Shown piece by piece: positions 16,127 to 24,704 of a DNA stretch of 32,067 bases; positions within the stretch are counted from its first letter, which is position 1, and every line of letters starts with the position of its first letter. A program made the translations under genes and the position numbers. Below the pieces are notes generated by a model that was not told the origin of the DNA, ran no database searches, and worked only from the letters and a program-made list of their open reading frames with translations. The stretch is from Desulfurococcales archaeon (lineage in GTDB: Archaea; Thermoproteota; Thermoprotei_A; Sulfolobales; Acidilobaceae), in assembly GCA_015521185.1 (NCBI GenBank), contig WAOS01000050.1, positions 1-32,067 on the forward strand, given 5' to 3'.

Positions 16127-18979
16127 ATGCATAAGCAGGTAGCCTGGAGAGTGTTATTCGCACATATGCTAATCCTTGCGATACTGATCGCGGTGGCGCC
16201 AACGCCCGCCTATGCTGAGGACATTACAATACTCACTGCTGAGAGTCTCCTACAGCCCGGAGGATACATCAAGCTCCTTATAACAGGGTTCCCGTCCAAC
16301 TCGACAGTGTACGTGCTGCTCGACAACGGGACACTCCTCGGGCTCCTAGTGACTGACGACCTCGGGAATGCTGAGGGTAACATTTCGATACCGCCGTACA
16401 TACGATCTGGTGACCACGAAATCGTGGCTATATATGCCAACGGCTCGGCCCTGTTCGTGGCCAAGGATGTAGTGACTATTGAGCCGGTTCCGCCCGAGCC
16501 TTCCTACAAGGTCGAGGTAGTGCTCGGCTCGAGCATCCCCCTGGGGGAGGAGACAAACTACTACGTAAAAGTGATAAGCGTCCCCGACGGGGCGCCCGTC
16601 GACCCCGACAGCTTAACCTGCAGCCTGTATAGTTCCAACGGCACAGTTCAAACCCTGATCCCTACCAGGATAAGCCAGGGCCTATACACGGGAGTGTTCA
16701 CCCCCACAGATCCCGGAGGCTATGCTCTAGAATGTACAGCCACAATAGGCCCTGTAGACGCAACGGGAATAGCGGGGGCCCACGTCTCGGCAGCGGAGAG
16801 CCTTATATTGGAGAACCTAACGCTAGCCCTCGACAAGCTCCTATCGATAGAGGCGAGCGTCAACCAGACGCTAAACAATACGTTCTGGATTCTCACAAAC
16901 ATATCCGAGGCGGAGAACAATATCACGAGCCTGCTGGAAAAGATCAACGCGTCAATCATAGAGAGGATTAGCACTGGAGAGGCGAACATAACGGTCGCTA
17001 TCAAGGACGCGAAGTCTGGGGTGGAGAACAACCTGACGGGCCTCATAAACAGCGTGTACCTTCTTGTTGAGAAATCTAACACGAGCATACACACCGCTCT
17101 CTCAGAGGCGTTCGAAGCCCTCAACACTAGTATAGCTAAGGTGAATGGTAGCGTTGAAAACCTGTCGATAATAATTGAGGACGACTACAATGATATACTC
17201 CTAGCAATCGACACCAGCACGGAGCTCGTGAGAACATACGTGAAGGACAGCGAGTCCAACATAACGGGCGAGGTAGAAGCGCAGGCCCAGTACCTAGCAG
17301 ATCTCCTATCGGAGTACAACTCAACGCTATACCTGCTGATTAAGAGCGAGTCGGGAGCTATACAGGAAGTTATCAGGGCCAGGGTCTCCAGCGCCGAGCA
17401 GAACCTAACAGCAAGGCTAGAGGCCCTGCAGGAGAGCATAGCCGAAGCTATATCCCTGGTTAGGAGTAGCAACGAGTCTCTGAGCACCCTAATAGTGAAC
17501 GAGACGGGCCGGCTCATGGCCTACATTAATGAGAGCTGCCTCGAGAAGCTGGGTAACCTAAGCGTGACCCTGGAGACTAATGTGACAAGCCTAATACAGT
17601 CGAGCTACAAGAATATAATGGACAATATTAACACTACTAGGGACGACATGGAGGCGTTAGTAATAAACGAGGCCGGCACCCTTGTCGCACTCATAAACGG
17701 CCTCAGCGGTAAGGTAGACGCTAACACGCAGCTCCTATCAGACATAATCGCGAGCGCCAACCAAAGCATACAGGTACTCATAACGCAGAAGGCCGACACG
17801 CTGCTCCAGGCCATAAGCAACCTGGCGGAGGACCTAGACGAGACTAACCAGAGCCTCCGGGACCTCATAAAGGAGCGGGCAGCCTGGATACTGGCGAACG
17901 TATCGCAGTCCTACGACGGCATAACAGGCCTCATACAGTACGAGTCGACAACCATAGTGGGAGAAGTTAGGAACTCGACAAGCTTCCTGTCCAGCGCTAT
18001 ATCGCTGGCAAAGCAGGAGCTAGAGGGCAACATCACCATGAGAATACAGGCCTCCCAGAACGCGATCATCCTAGAGATAGGGGACTCCGAGAATGAGGTG
18101 CTAGCGGCCATAGCGAGCGCTAACCAGAGCCTCCACGGGCTCGTAACAACCGAGACGGACCGGGTGATCGGGAGCATAACAGCTGCTCGCGCAATAACCG
18201 GGGCCCTCATAATGAATGTGAGCCAGAGGCTCGAGAGGAACCTCTCTGCTCTCATCATGGACGAGGCCAACCGAACCATATACAAGCTCGACATTGTCAA
18301 CGCCAGCATAACTAGCCTGCTACTGACTAGCGAGGGCGAGATAATAGCTAACATTAGCAACGGGACCATAAAGCTCCAGGCCCAGATAGGGAGGGTCGCA
18401 AGCAACCTAACAGACCTCATCCTAGGCCAGACCGGGGAGCTATCGAGCATGATAGCATCCGTCAACATGAGCCTCACAGCACTCATAAACGGTAGAGTCG
18501 CCGAGCTCCGGGGCGAGCTCGTAGGCGTTATCAATAGCTCGGCGGCGCGGGTACTGGAAGCGTTATCAGCTGGCTACGAGGAGCTAAACGCCACAGTCCT
18601 AAACGCGGAGGCCCGTATCCTCTCAGGTATCGACAGCCTCAACGCCAGCATGAGCCTAGAAGGGGCCAGGCTCGAGTCCATAATAGTCAACAGGAGCGGG
18701 GCAGTAATGGCCCTAGTCAACACGACCAATAGGACGCTCGTCCTGAGAATCGCGGACCTAAGCAACTCTGTAGCCGCTATCGGTAGCAGCCTAGACGCGA
18801 AGCTAGACACGGTGCTCAGCAAGCTGTCCAGCATGGAGAACAACATGTCCGAGCAGATAAGGAGGAGCACGGACGAGGTCAAAAGCGTGGCCTCGAACTA
18901 CGGCGTCTCGAGCACCACCGCAAGCGTAATCACACTACTAGCGGTCAGCGGCCTCGCCATATTCATGAGGAGGAGCTAA
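16127..18979 (+). CDS. Large surface stalk protein: signal peptide, two beta-sandwich-like domains, ~650-aa hendecad coiled coil, C-terminal TM
   Basis: Signal peptide LILAILIAVAPTPAYA|ED. Long low-complexity helical region with 22-residue periodicity and many NxS/T sequons. C-terminal ASVITLLAVSGLAIFMRRS. Confidence 0.88.
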   Translation: MHKQVAWRVLFAHMLILAILIAVAPTPAYAEDITILTAESLLQPGGYIKLLITGFPSNSTVYVLLDNGTLLGLLVTDDLGNAEGNISIPPYIRSGDHEIVAIYANGSALFVAKDVVTIEPVPPEPSYKVEVVLGSSIPLGEETNYYVKVISVPDGAPVDPDSLTCSLYSSNGTVQTLIPTRISQGLYTGVFTPTDPGGYALECTATIGPVDATGIAGAHVSAAESLILENLTLALDKLLSIEASVNQTLNNTFWILTNISEAENNITSLLEKINASIIERISTGEANITVAIKDAKSGVENNLTGLINSVYLLVEKSNTSIHTALSEAFEALNTSIAKVNGSVENLSIIIEDDYNDILLAIDTSTELVRTYVKDSESNITGEVEAQAQYLADLLSEYNSTLYLLIKSESGAIQEVIRARVSSAEQNLTARLEALQESIAEAISLVRSSNESLSTLIVNETGRLMAYINESCLEKLGNLSVTLETNVTSLIQSSYKNIMDNINTTRDDMEALVINEAGTLVALINGLSGKVDANTQLLSDIIASANQSIQVLITQKADTLLQAISNLAEDLDETNQSLRDLIKERAAWILANVSQSYDGITGLIQYESTTIVGEVRNSTSFLSSAISLAKQELEGNITMRIQASQNAIILEIGDSENEVLAAIASANQSLHGLVTTETDRVIGSITAARAITGALIMNVSQRLERNLSALIMDEANRTIYKLDIVNASITSLLLTSEGEIIANISNGTIKLQAQIGRVASNLTDLILGQTGELSSMIASVNMSLTALINGRVAELRGELVGVINSSAARVLEALSAGYEELNATVLNAEARILSGIDSLNASMSLEGARLESIIVNRSGAVMALVNTTNRTLVLRIADLSNSVAAIGSSLDAKLDTVLSKLSSMENNMSEQIRRSTDEVKSVASNYGVSSTTASVITLLAVSGLAIFMRRS

Positions 18980-20140
18980 GGCTAGCCTAAGCAGGGCCCT
19001 TGCAAGAGCTTTTTCCCTCCAGTCCTCATCGCTAGCGAGAGCACTAAGCTCCTCCTCAATAACGCGCCTAGCCCTCCGGACCGCTTCGGGGCCGCCCAGA
19101 ACAGCTCTGGCCCCGAGGCTCGGGAGCACAACCCTTAGCTCGTCTCCCGTCTCCATCCTCGCCATCGACCCAGGCATAAGGCGGGCCACGCTCCTGGCAG
19201 CCTCTACTATTCCAGCTATGGGGGCAGCGCTCAGCTCGTCCCTAACTGCGGCCCGGACCGCCCTACCCCTCCTAGCATACCATATACTTTCGATACTAGC
19301 GCCTGACCAGCGGTAGATCGGTACAGCCAGCGAGATCTCCCTCTCCACGGCTCTCCTAAGCCCGGGGACAGTGTTGTCATATACTATGACAGCAACACTC
19401 TCGGCCGAGGCTAGGTCCTCGTGGCGGAGGACAACAAGCATGCCCGGGATATCACCTATAACTCTCCGGGCGACAGCCTCGATGAGGGGCGATTCAACCC
19501 TAGTTATGTGTCTCTCCAGGAGGGCGTCCCGAGTGGGAAGCCTCTCAGCCTCGACTACCCGCCAGGCCTCCTCCGCGCTCCTATACACGTCCTTAGCCTC
19601 CTCAACGTTCATAGGCGGCTCGAGAGGGCAGTACCCTCTGGGGAAGCATAGCTCCCTCCTTATCCGTGCCTCGAGCCTCCCAAACACGCTGGCCTTGCCA
19701 GGCCATAGCTCTGCAGCGAGTCGGAGGGCCTGGAGCCTGTCGAGGGGCCTGGTGAGGGCCCACTCAAGCCTTGTGCGGACCGCCTCCGTGTAGAGTACTG
19801 CAGCGTCGAAGTAGTAGAGCCTCGAGGCTGCCCACTCGGCCGCTGAGGCGAGAGCCCTAGCAGCCTCCCGCCCGGCAGACTCGAGGACCTCTTCCAGCCT
19901 AGCAGCAGCTTCCAGAGCACTCGCCGACTCCTGTAGGACTCTTAGGGCCCCCGATAGATCGCCGCTGAGAGCTCGCTGGGCCGTGAGTAGGAGCTCTCTA
20001 ATGCCCGGGTCTCCCGATAGAGCGGACAGCTCGAGGGCCTCCCTTATCGTGGCTCCCGTCCTAGCCAGCGTTGAGGAGAGCCTGCTAAGGGCTATAAGGA
20101 GCGACAGGAGGCTGCGCTCCCCGTAGAGGTCCTCACTCAC
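18938..20140 (-). CDS. Hypothetical protein, third gene of the RING-like operon
   Basis: Long ORF; likely GTG start at 20140 near the end of the upstream gene. Alpha-helical, Ala/Arg/Leu-rich. Overlaps convergently with the 3' end of the 950-aa protein gene. Confidence 0.75.
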   Translation of the reverse strand: MSEDLYGERSLLSLLIALSRLSSTLARTGATIREALELSALSGDPGIRELLLTAQRALSGDLSGALRVLQESASALEAAARLEEVLESAGREAARALASAAEWAASRLYYFDAAVLYTEAVRTRLEWALTRPLDRLQALRLAAELWPGKASVFGRLEARIRRELCFPRGYCPLEPPMNVEEAKDVYRSAEEAWRVVEAERLPTRDALLERHITRVESPLIEAVARRVIGDIPGMLVVLRHEDLASAESVAVIVYDNTVPGLRRAVEREISLAVPIYRWSGASIESIWYARRGRAVRAAVRDELSAAPIAGIVEAARSVARLMPGSMARMETGDELRVVLPSLGARAVLGGPEAVRRARRVIEEELSALASDEDWREKALARALLRLALAPPHEYGEAADR

Positions 20141-20924
20141 CTCCCCATAGCACCCCCTCGATCTCCTCGAGGACCCGGCGGAACCTCTCAACGATCTCCC
20201 TATCGGTCCGGAGGCCCGCGAGCACGAGCGACAGTCCCCGGCGGACCGCTGGATCCCGCGATCCCTCCAGGAGGGACTCGACCCCCTCGATGCTCTCCTC
20301 GAGCCCCCGAATCCTGGCCTTGAGAGCCTTCTGGCTGGGTATGTAGACGGTTATCGTCTCCCCCCAGGGAGCCTCGACAGTTCTCGACAAGAGCGTGACG
20401 ACAGGGTAGAGGTAAACGCTCGCCCTGTAGAGCATCCTAAGAGCCTCCTCGAAGCCCGCTAGCTCCACGGGCCTCCTAGACTCGATGTCGTCGAGAACCA
20501 TTATCCCGAGACTCCTATACTGCTCGAGCCTAGAGTTGTAGTAGAGCGCGCGGCTCAGGGCCCTACGCGGATTAGCAGGGCTCGAGAGCAGGTCGCGGAC
20601 GCTCCGGAGAAAGCCGAGGTATACCGCCCTCACCTCCCGCCTGAAATAGGATATACCCTCGGGACCCGTCTGAACACTTCTAAAGGCCTCGAAAGCCTTC
20701 GCAAGAGGAACCCCGCTGCTCTCCCGGGGCGTGACTACGGTGACTAGTCTCTTCCTCTGGAGCGAGTCCAGGAGCTCACGGACGCGCTGCGCGTCGAGCC
20801 CGAGAGCCTCGGCGGCGCGTTCCACGTCTACGAACGCCTCGCCCTCCGGACCGATCTGGAAGAGAATGTATGAGAGGAGGAGGTACTCCTCCCTAGTCAT
20901 GCCCATCCAGAGCTCCTCGCTCAT
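20133..20924 (-). CDS. Hypothetical protein with possible N-terminal winged-helix domain
   Basis: EEYLLLSYILFQIGPEGEAFVDVERAAEALGLDAQRVRELLDSLQRKRLVTVV resembles a wHTH. ATGA-type overlap with the upstream RING-like gene. Confidence 0.75.
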   Translation of the reverse strand: MSEELWMGMTREEYLLLSYILFQIGPEGEAFVDVERAAEALGLDAQRVRELLDSLQRKRLVTVVTPRESSGVPLAKAFEAFRSVQTGPEGISYFRREVRAVYLGFLRSVRDLLSSPANPRRALSRALYYNSRLEQYRSLGIMVLDDIESRRPVELAGFEEALRMLYRASVYLYPVVTLLSRTVEAPWGETITVYIPSQKALKARIRGLEESIEGVESLLEGSRDPAVRRGLSLVLAGLRTDREIVERFRRVLEEIEGVLWGGE

Positions 20925-21238
20925 GCTCGCACCTCCGCCAGCCTGAGGACCTCAGCCACCGGCATCTTCCTGCCGCAGAAGAAGCATACTGCCTCCTCTA
21001 GAGGCATCCCGCTACTCTCAGCCGCAGCACGGAGGCACTCGAGATGGTACATGCTCCCGCAGTACGGGCACATGACGACCCTTCCCCCAGCCAGGATGCT
21101 TCCCTGACATATGAGGCACTTATCCGGCAAGGACCCGCCCAGCCTCACCTTGAGGCCTCTACTCCTCCTCGACTTTCTCTGCGACCCGCTGAGGATTAGC
21201 CTGGCGATTGCTCGGGTGTTGCAGGCTACCACGGGCAT
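20921..21238 (-). CDS. RING/PHD-like (C4-H-C3) zinc-binding protein, candidate E3
   Basis: CLIC-x12-CPYC-x4-H-x2-C-x16-CFFC (20975-21118). The start is placed at ATG 21238 (MPVVACNTRAIARL) because the ORF-track ATG at 21283 falls on the putative TATA box. Confidence 0.8.
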   Translation of the reverse strand: MPVVACNTRAIARLILSGSQRKSRRSRGLKVRLGGSLPDKCLICQGSILAGGRVVMCPYCGSMYHLECLRAAAESSGMPLEEAVCFFCGRKMPVAEVLRLAEVRA

Positions 21239-21282
21239 CCCGTGATCCACCGCCGGGATGGGAGCATAGTGGGCCGAGGGCA

Positions 21283-21290
21283 AATATATT
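21283..21290. promoter_or_regulatory. Putative bidirectional/shared TATA element
   Basis: ggcAAATATATTgtgg sits between the divergent RING-like operon (-) and the membrane protein operon (+), at plausible spacing for both. Confidence 0.4.
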
Positions 21291-21336
21291 GTGGCGGGCC
21301 GCCTCGTCTATTTCCGGGCCCGAGGGGTCTCACGGC

Positions 21337-22593
21337 TTGAGGCTTGAAGCGGGAGGAGCGCCCCGCCAGCTGGTTGAGAGGGCTAGGAGAATTATAGCCC
21401 CCATAGTTGATAGTGTCCAGAGTAGGCTGGGCAACAAGTACAGCCCCGACTACTACCTGAGCCTAGGATACATACTTGTCATAGCCTTGGGCCTCCACAT
21501 ACTGGTAACCCTAAGATACGCTCCGGAGGCCGGGATAGCCCTCTCCAGACTCGTGGGGACCCTCGGGCCCACGCCCCTAGTTGCGGCTCTCGAGATCCTC
21601 GCCCTCGTTGCCGTCGCAAAAGCGTTCGCAGACGGGTGGAACCTTTTCCCCGATAAGAGACTAGCATTCACATACTCCCTCTACCAGGCCTCGACGACTC
21701 TGCCATACCTGAACCTGCTCTACATAGCTCTCTCCAGCATATCCAACGGACCGCGCGGGATAAACATTAGAGCGTCTAACCTCGTTGTAGCCCTCGTCTA
21801 CCTAATAGTGAGCCTAGTGATCGTCGGAATAGCCAGCGGGTCCCCCTTCGCAATAGTAGAGGTATACAGGGCTAAGCGGACCGGCGCATTCACTAGGGAG
21901 AAGCTGAGGCCCGGCGACCAGCTAGTCTACGGGGAAGACGAACTCATACGCGTTGTCTACATTGGTAGGAGGGACAGGCCAGCGACGCACGTTCTGACGA
22001 ATAGTAGGGCGTGGAAGGTGAGGGCTAAGAGCGGTGAGGGAAGGCTCGAGATCATACTACAGCCACTCGAGCCCGTGGAGGACGCTCTCTCAATAACACT
22101 GGGGGGCACAACAGTCTACACCCTAAGGCTTAGGCCTGCCCACCCGGTCCGCTACGCCAAGCCCGATACCGAGATACACCTCGAAGTAATAATGCCTGGC
22201 GAGGGCGGGAAGACCATAAGGAAGATAATCATTCAGAGGCCCGGGGGAGTGAGCCTAGAAGACGTTCTCAAGGACGTGCTCCCAAAAGACACTATCATAC
22301 AGCGCGTCCTAAGAATCGAGGGCGGCCAATACGTTCCGGTGAGAGATATCAGCAGTGAGAGGATAAAGCCCAGGACACTCAACAGGTTCGTAGTCGAGAC
22401 CATACCGGCTGCGAAGCCACTGGAAACTCAGCCGCCCAAAGCGAAGCCCAAGGCGCCTAGGGCTGAGGGTATTCCAGCAGCCGGAGCAGTTGATATCCCC
22501 ACCGCCACGGAGGCTCCCCAGAGGGCGGGGCTCGTTGAGAAGGTGAAGAGACTCATAGAAGAGTACCGGGACCTGAGGGAGGACTTATGGTGA
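21337..22593 (+). CDS. Multi-pass membrane protein with C-terminal cytosolic beta-rich domain, unknown function
   Basis: Several TM segments (YILVIALGLHILVTL, PLVAALEILALVAVAKAFA, LVVALVYLIVSLVIVGIA), then a soluble domain. TTG start at 21337 preceded by gaggggtc SD. Confidence 0.78.
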   Translation: MRLEAGGAPRQLVERARRIIAPIVDSVQSRLGNKYSPDYYLSLGYILVIALGLHILVTLRYAPEAGIALSRLVGTLGPTPLVAALEILALVAVAKAFADGWNLFPDKRLAFTYSLYQASTTLPYLNLLYIALSSISNGPRGINIRASNLVVALVYLIVSLVIVGIASGSPFAIVEVYRAKRTGAFTREKLRPGDQLVYGEDELIRVVYIGRRDRPATHVLTNSRAWKVRAKSGEGRLEIILQPLEPVEDALSITLGGTTVYTLRLRPAHPVRYAKPDTEIHLEVIMPGEGGKTIRKIIIQRPGGVSLEDVLKDVLPKDTIIQRVLRIEGGQYVPVRDISSERIKPRTLNRFVVETIPAAKPLETQPPKAKPKAPRAEGIPAAGAVDIPTATEAPQRAGLVEKVKRLIEEYRDLREDLW

Positions 22594-23996
22594 CCGCCGC
22601 TATCGTCGGGGACAGGGACTTTATAGAGAGCTACCGGCCAGCCCTAGAAGGCCCCCTAGTGATAACTCGGGCCGCTTGGCCAGGCCTAGAAGGTGCCAAC
22701 ATCATCGAGCTAAGGACTGCTTACCCGCCCACCGCCTACCGGGGAGACGTTGCGAGGGACCTCGCCGGTAAGATAGCGGAGATCGCTGGGGGCGCGAGCC
22801 CCGAGGTACTCATAGTCGAGATGAGCAGTATCGAGTACACGGTCCTCGGGCCCGCCCTCGCAATGCACTGGCAGCCCAAGCTCCTAATAGTAGAGGTCGG
22901 CAGGCTTCACCCCGCGACCATTGCAGCGCTGAAAGAGCTAAGCCTTCTCTCCTGGCGGACCGCCGTCGTAAGCATATATCAGAGGCTGGCTCCGAGGAGC
23001 AGAAAGCTCCGGCCCCTCTTCCTGGACGCCTCCCTCCGTTCCGCCGGAAGGCCAGGCTTCTACTCTCTCAAGCTGAAGAGGCTGAAAAGCTACATGCGGG
23101 CCTGGCTCTGGTACTACGAGGCTAGGGACACGATAGCTGAGGCCCGGAGAGGGGGAGTACCGGATTACCTCCTCATAGACCTGGAGGGTAAGCTGGCCGA
23201 GGCTGAGAGGCTCTTGAAAGGGAGCGAGTTCACTATCGTCTACCCGAGCATCTACGACATTAGAGAGCCGCCTCCCGACGAGCTCTACAATAGCGCCCCC
23301 ATACTAATGCCGGCGGGAAGCTACGAGCCCCAATCCTCGGCGTGCTACGCTAGCATAGACCTTGTGAGGGGAGGCCTGATAGGCTCGTGCGAGGAGAGGG
23401 AGGATCTCAGCGAGGAGGCGATATATCTATGGGTGGTTAAGCTTCACCCGCTACCCGTGTGGAGGGGGAGCCTTCCCGGCCACCTAGCAGAGACTTACGC
23501 GTCGTACAATAGGGAGGCTCGGGAGGCCCCTTACAGGCTCCACGCCTGGCAGCCCAGCAGGCTCCTACCCGGAATGGAGGCTCCGTGGCACGTCATCCCC
23601 CTCTATAGTCACGACGAGGAAGGGCTCAGAGCGACTGTGAGAGCCCTCGAAGAAGACCTCCGTAACCTACGAGTGCTGGCCAGCGTAGCTGTGGAGTGTA
23701 GCGACGAGGAGAGATGTGCTGCGGCCGTGGAGAGCGCTGGAGAGGTCGTTGCTCGCGCAGTGAGAGACGTCCTAGAAAGGCTCGACGACTATAAGGCTCT
23801 CGTCACGCTCTACAGGAGCGTGACACGCCTCCTAGGTGAGGAGAAGGCGATCCTCGGGAGGAGTGTCTCGAGAGAGGAGCTACAGGAGAACATAGCGCTG
23901 CTGGCCTGGATCCTGCAGGCAACTCTCGGCCTTGACCCGGAGCTCGCAGATCTCCTAAGCCTTAACGCCGGCGAGATAGCGGAGCTAGTAATGTGA
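22587..23996 (+). CDS. Hypothetical soluble protein, coupled to the upstream membrane protein gene
   Basis: 469-aa ORF overlapping the upstream stop by 7 bp, no family recognised. Confidence 0.75.
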   Translation: MVTAAIVGDRDFIESYRPALEGPLVITRAAWPGLEGANIIELRTAYPPTAYRGDVARDLAGKIAEIAGGASPEVLIVEMSSIEYTVLGPALAMHWQPKLLIVEVGRLHPATIAALKELSLLSWRTAVVSIYQRLAPRSRKLRPLFLDASLRSAGRPGFYSLKLKRLKSYMRAWLWYYEARDTIAEARRGGVPDYLLIDLEGKLAEAERLLKGSEFTIVYPSIYDIREPPPDELYNSAPILMPAGSYEPQSSACYASIDLVRGGLIGSCEEREDLSEEAIYLWVVKLHPLPVWRGSLPGHLAETYASYNREAREAPYRLHAWQPSRLLPGMEAPWHVIPLYSHDEEGLRATVRALEEDLRNLRVLASVAVECSDEERCAAAVESAGEVVARAVRDVLERLDDYKALVTLYRSVTRLLGEEKAILGRSVSREELQENIALLAWILQATLGLDPELADLLSLNAGEIAELVM

Positions 23997-24001
23997 GGAT
24001 T

Positions 24002-24118
24002 TGGTGCGGCCGCCGGGATTTGAACCCGGGATCGCCGGCTTCTCCCTCCCGCGCAGCAGTGGGCCCCCGCAGGGGGCTTGGAAGGCCGGCGTCCTAGTCC
24101 AGGCTAGACGACGGCCGC
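24002..24118 (-). tRNA. tRNA-Gly(TCC) with a 38-nt intron at position 37/38 (24041-24078); CCA encoded
   Basis: Reverse complement GCGGCCG TC GTCTAGCCTGGACTAGGAC G CCGGC CTTCCA [intron] A GCCGG CGATC CCGGGTTCAAATCCCGG CGGCCGC A CCA. All arms pair once the intron is removed. Confidence 0.9.
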
Positions 24119-24181
24119 ACGGCCAGGGGAGAATGTCTACGGCCCGCAGGGATAAAAATTAGCTGTCCCCCGGGAGGAGCT

Positions 24182-24604
24182 CTACGTTAGAGTCGCTGTA
24201 CCCTGTATTGTCCCGGCGCTCGTGTCTATGATTATCGTGTACGTGTCCGCTTCGCCGAGCTGTGCGTTGGAGAAGGTTGCAACCACCTTAGTCTTAGTCT
24301 TACCGGGGAGCTGGGTCGGGTTTATGGAGTCTGCTGTAACCAGCTTCCCCGTATCATCCTTAACCCTTACCGAGTCTATAGTCACGGTCTTACTCGTGGG
24401 ATTGTCAATGTTGACCTCGAGAACCCAAGTATTATTGGTCTGGTCATAGTAGATTATGGCGCTTCCCTCCTCTATCATAGGCTTCTTCATACCGCCAACA
24501 GCGCCCATCATATAGCCTATGACTATGACGGCTATCGCTATTCCGGCCACGGCGAGGATCAAGCTTACGATTGGGCTCCCTATCTCTCCCTTCCGCGCCC
24601 TCAC
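24182..24604 (-). CDS. Archaeal type IV pilin (class III signal peptide)
   Basis: VRARKG|EIGSPIVSLILAVAGIAIAVIVIGYMMG followed by an Ig-like beta domain. The ORF track starts at 24661; GTG at 24604 gives a short typical class III leader. Confidence 0.82.
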   Translation of the reverse strand: MRARKGEIGSPIVSLILAVAGIAIAVIVIGYMMGAVGGMKKPMIEEGSAIIYYDQTNNTWVLEVNIDNPTSKTVTIDSVRVKDDTGKLVTADSINPTQLPGKTKTKVVATFSNAQLGEADTYTIIIDTSAGTIQGTATLT

Positions 24605-24704
24605 CAAGAGGTATGCACCCCTCCCTTCCGCGCCTAGGGCTTCTAGTCCCACCCTAGGCACACTATTCCGAGCGTTACTATTCTAACATCGGCTGATAAA
24701 TAGA

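Noticed and set aside
16720-18882. Several antisense ORFs (16720..17127, 17185..17517, 17911..18534, 18574..18882) under the coiled-coil gene
   Set aside because: They are artefacts of the repetitive high-GC coding strand. Translations are Ser/Leu/Met-rich low complexity with no start context or motifs.
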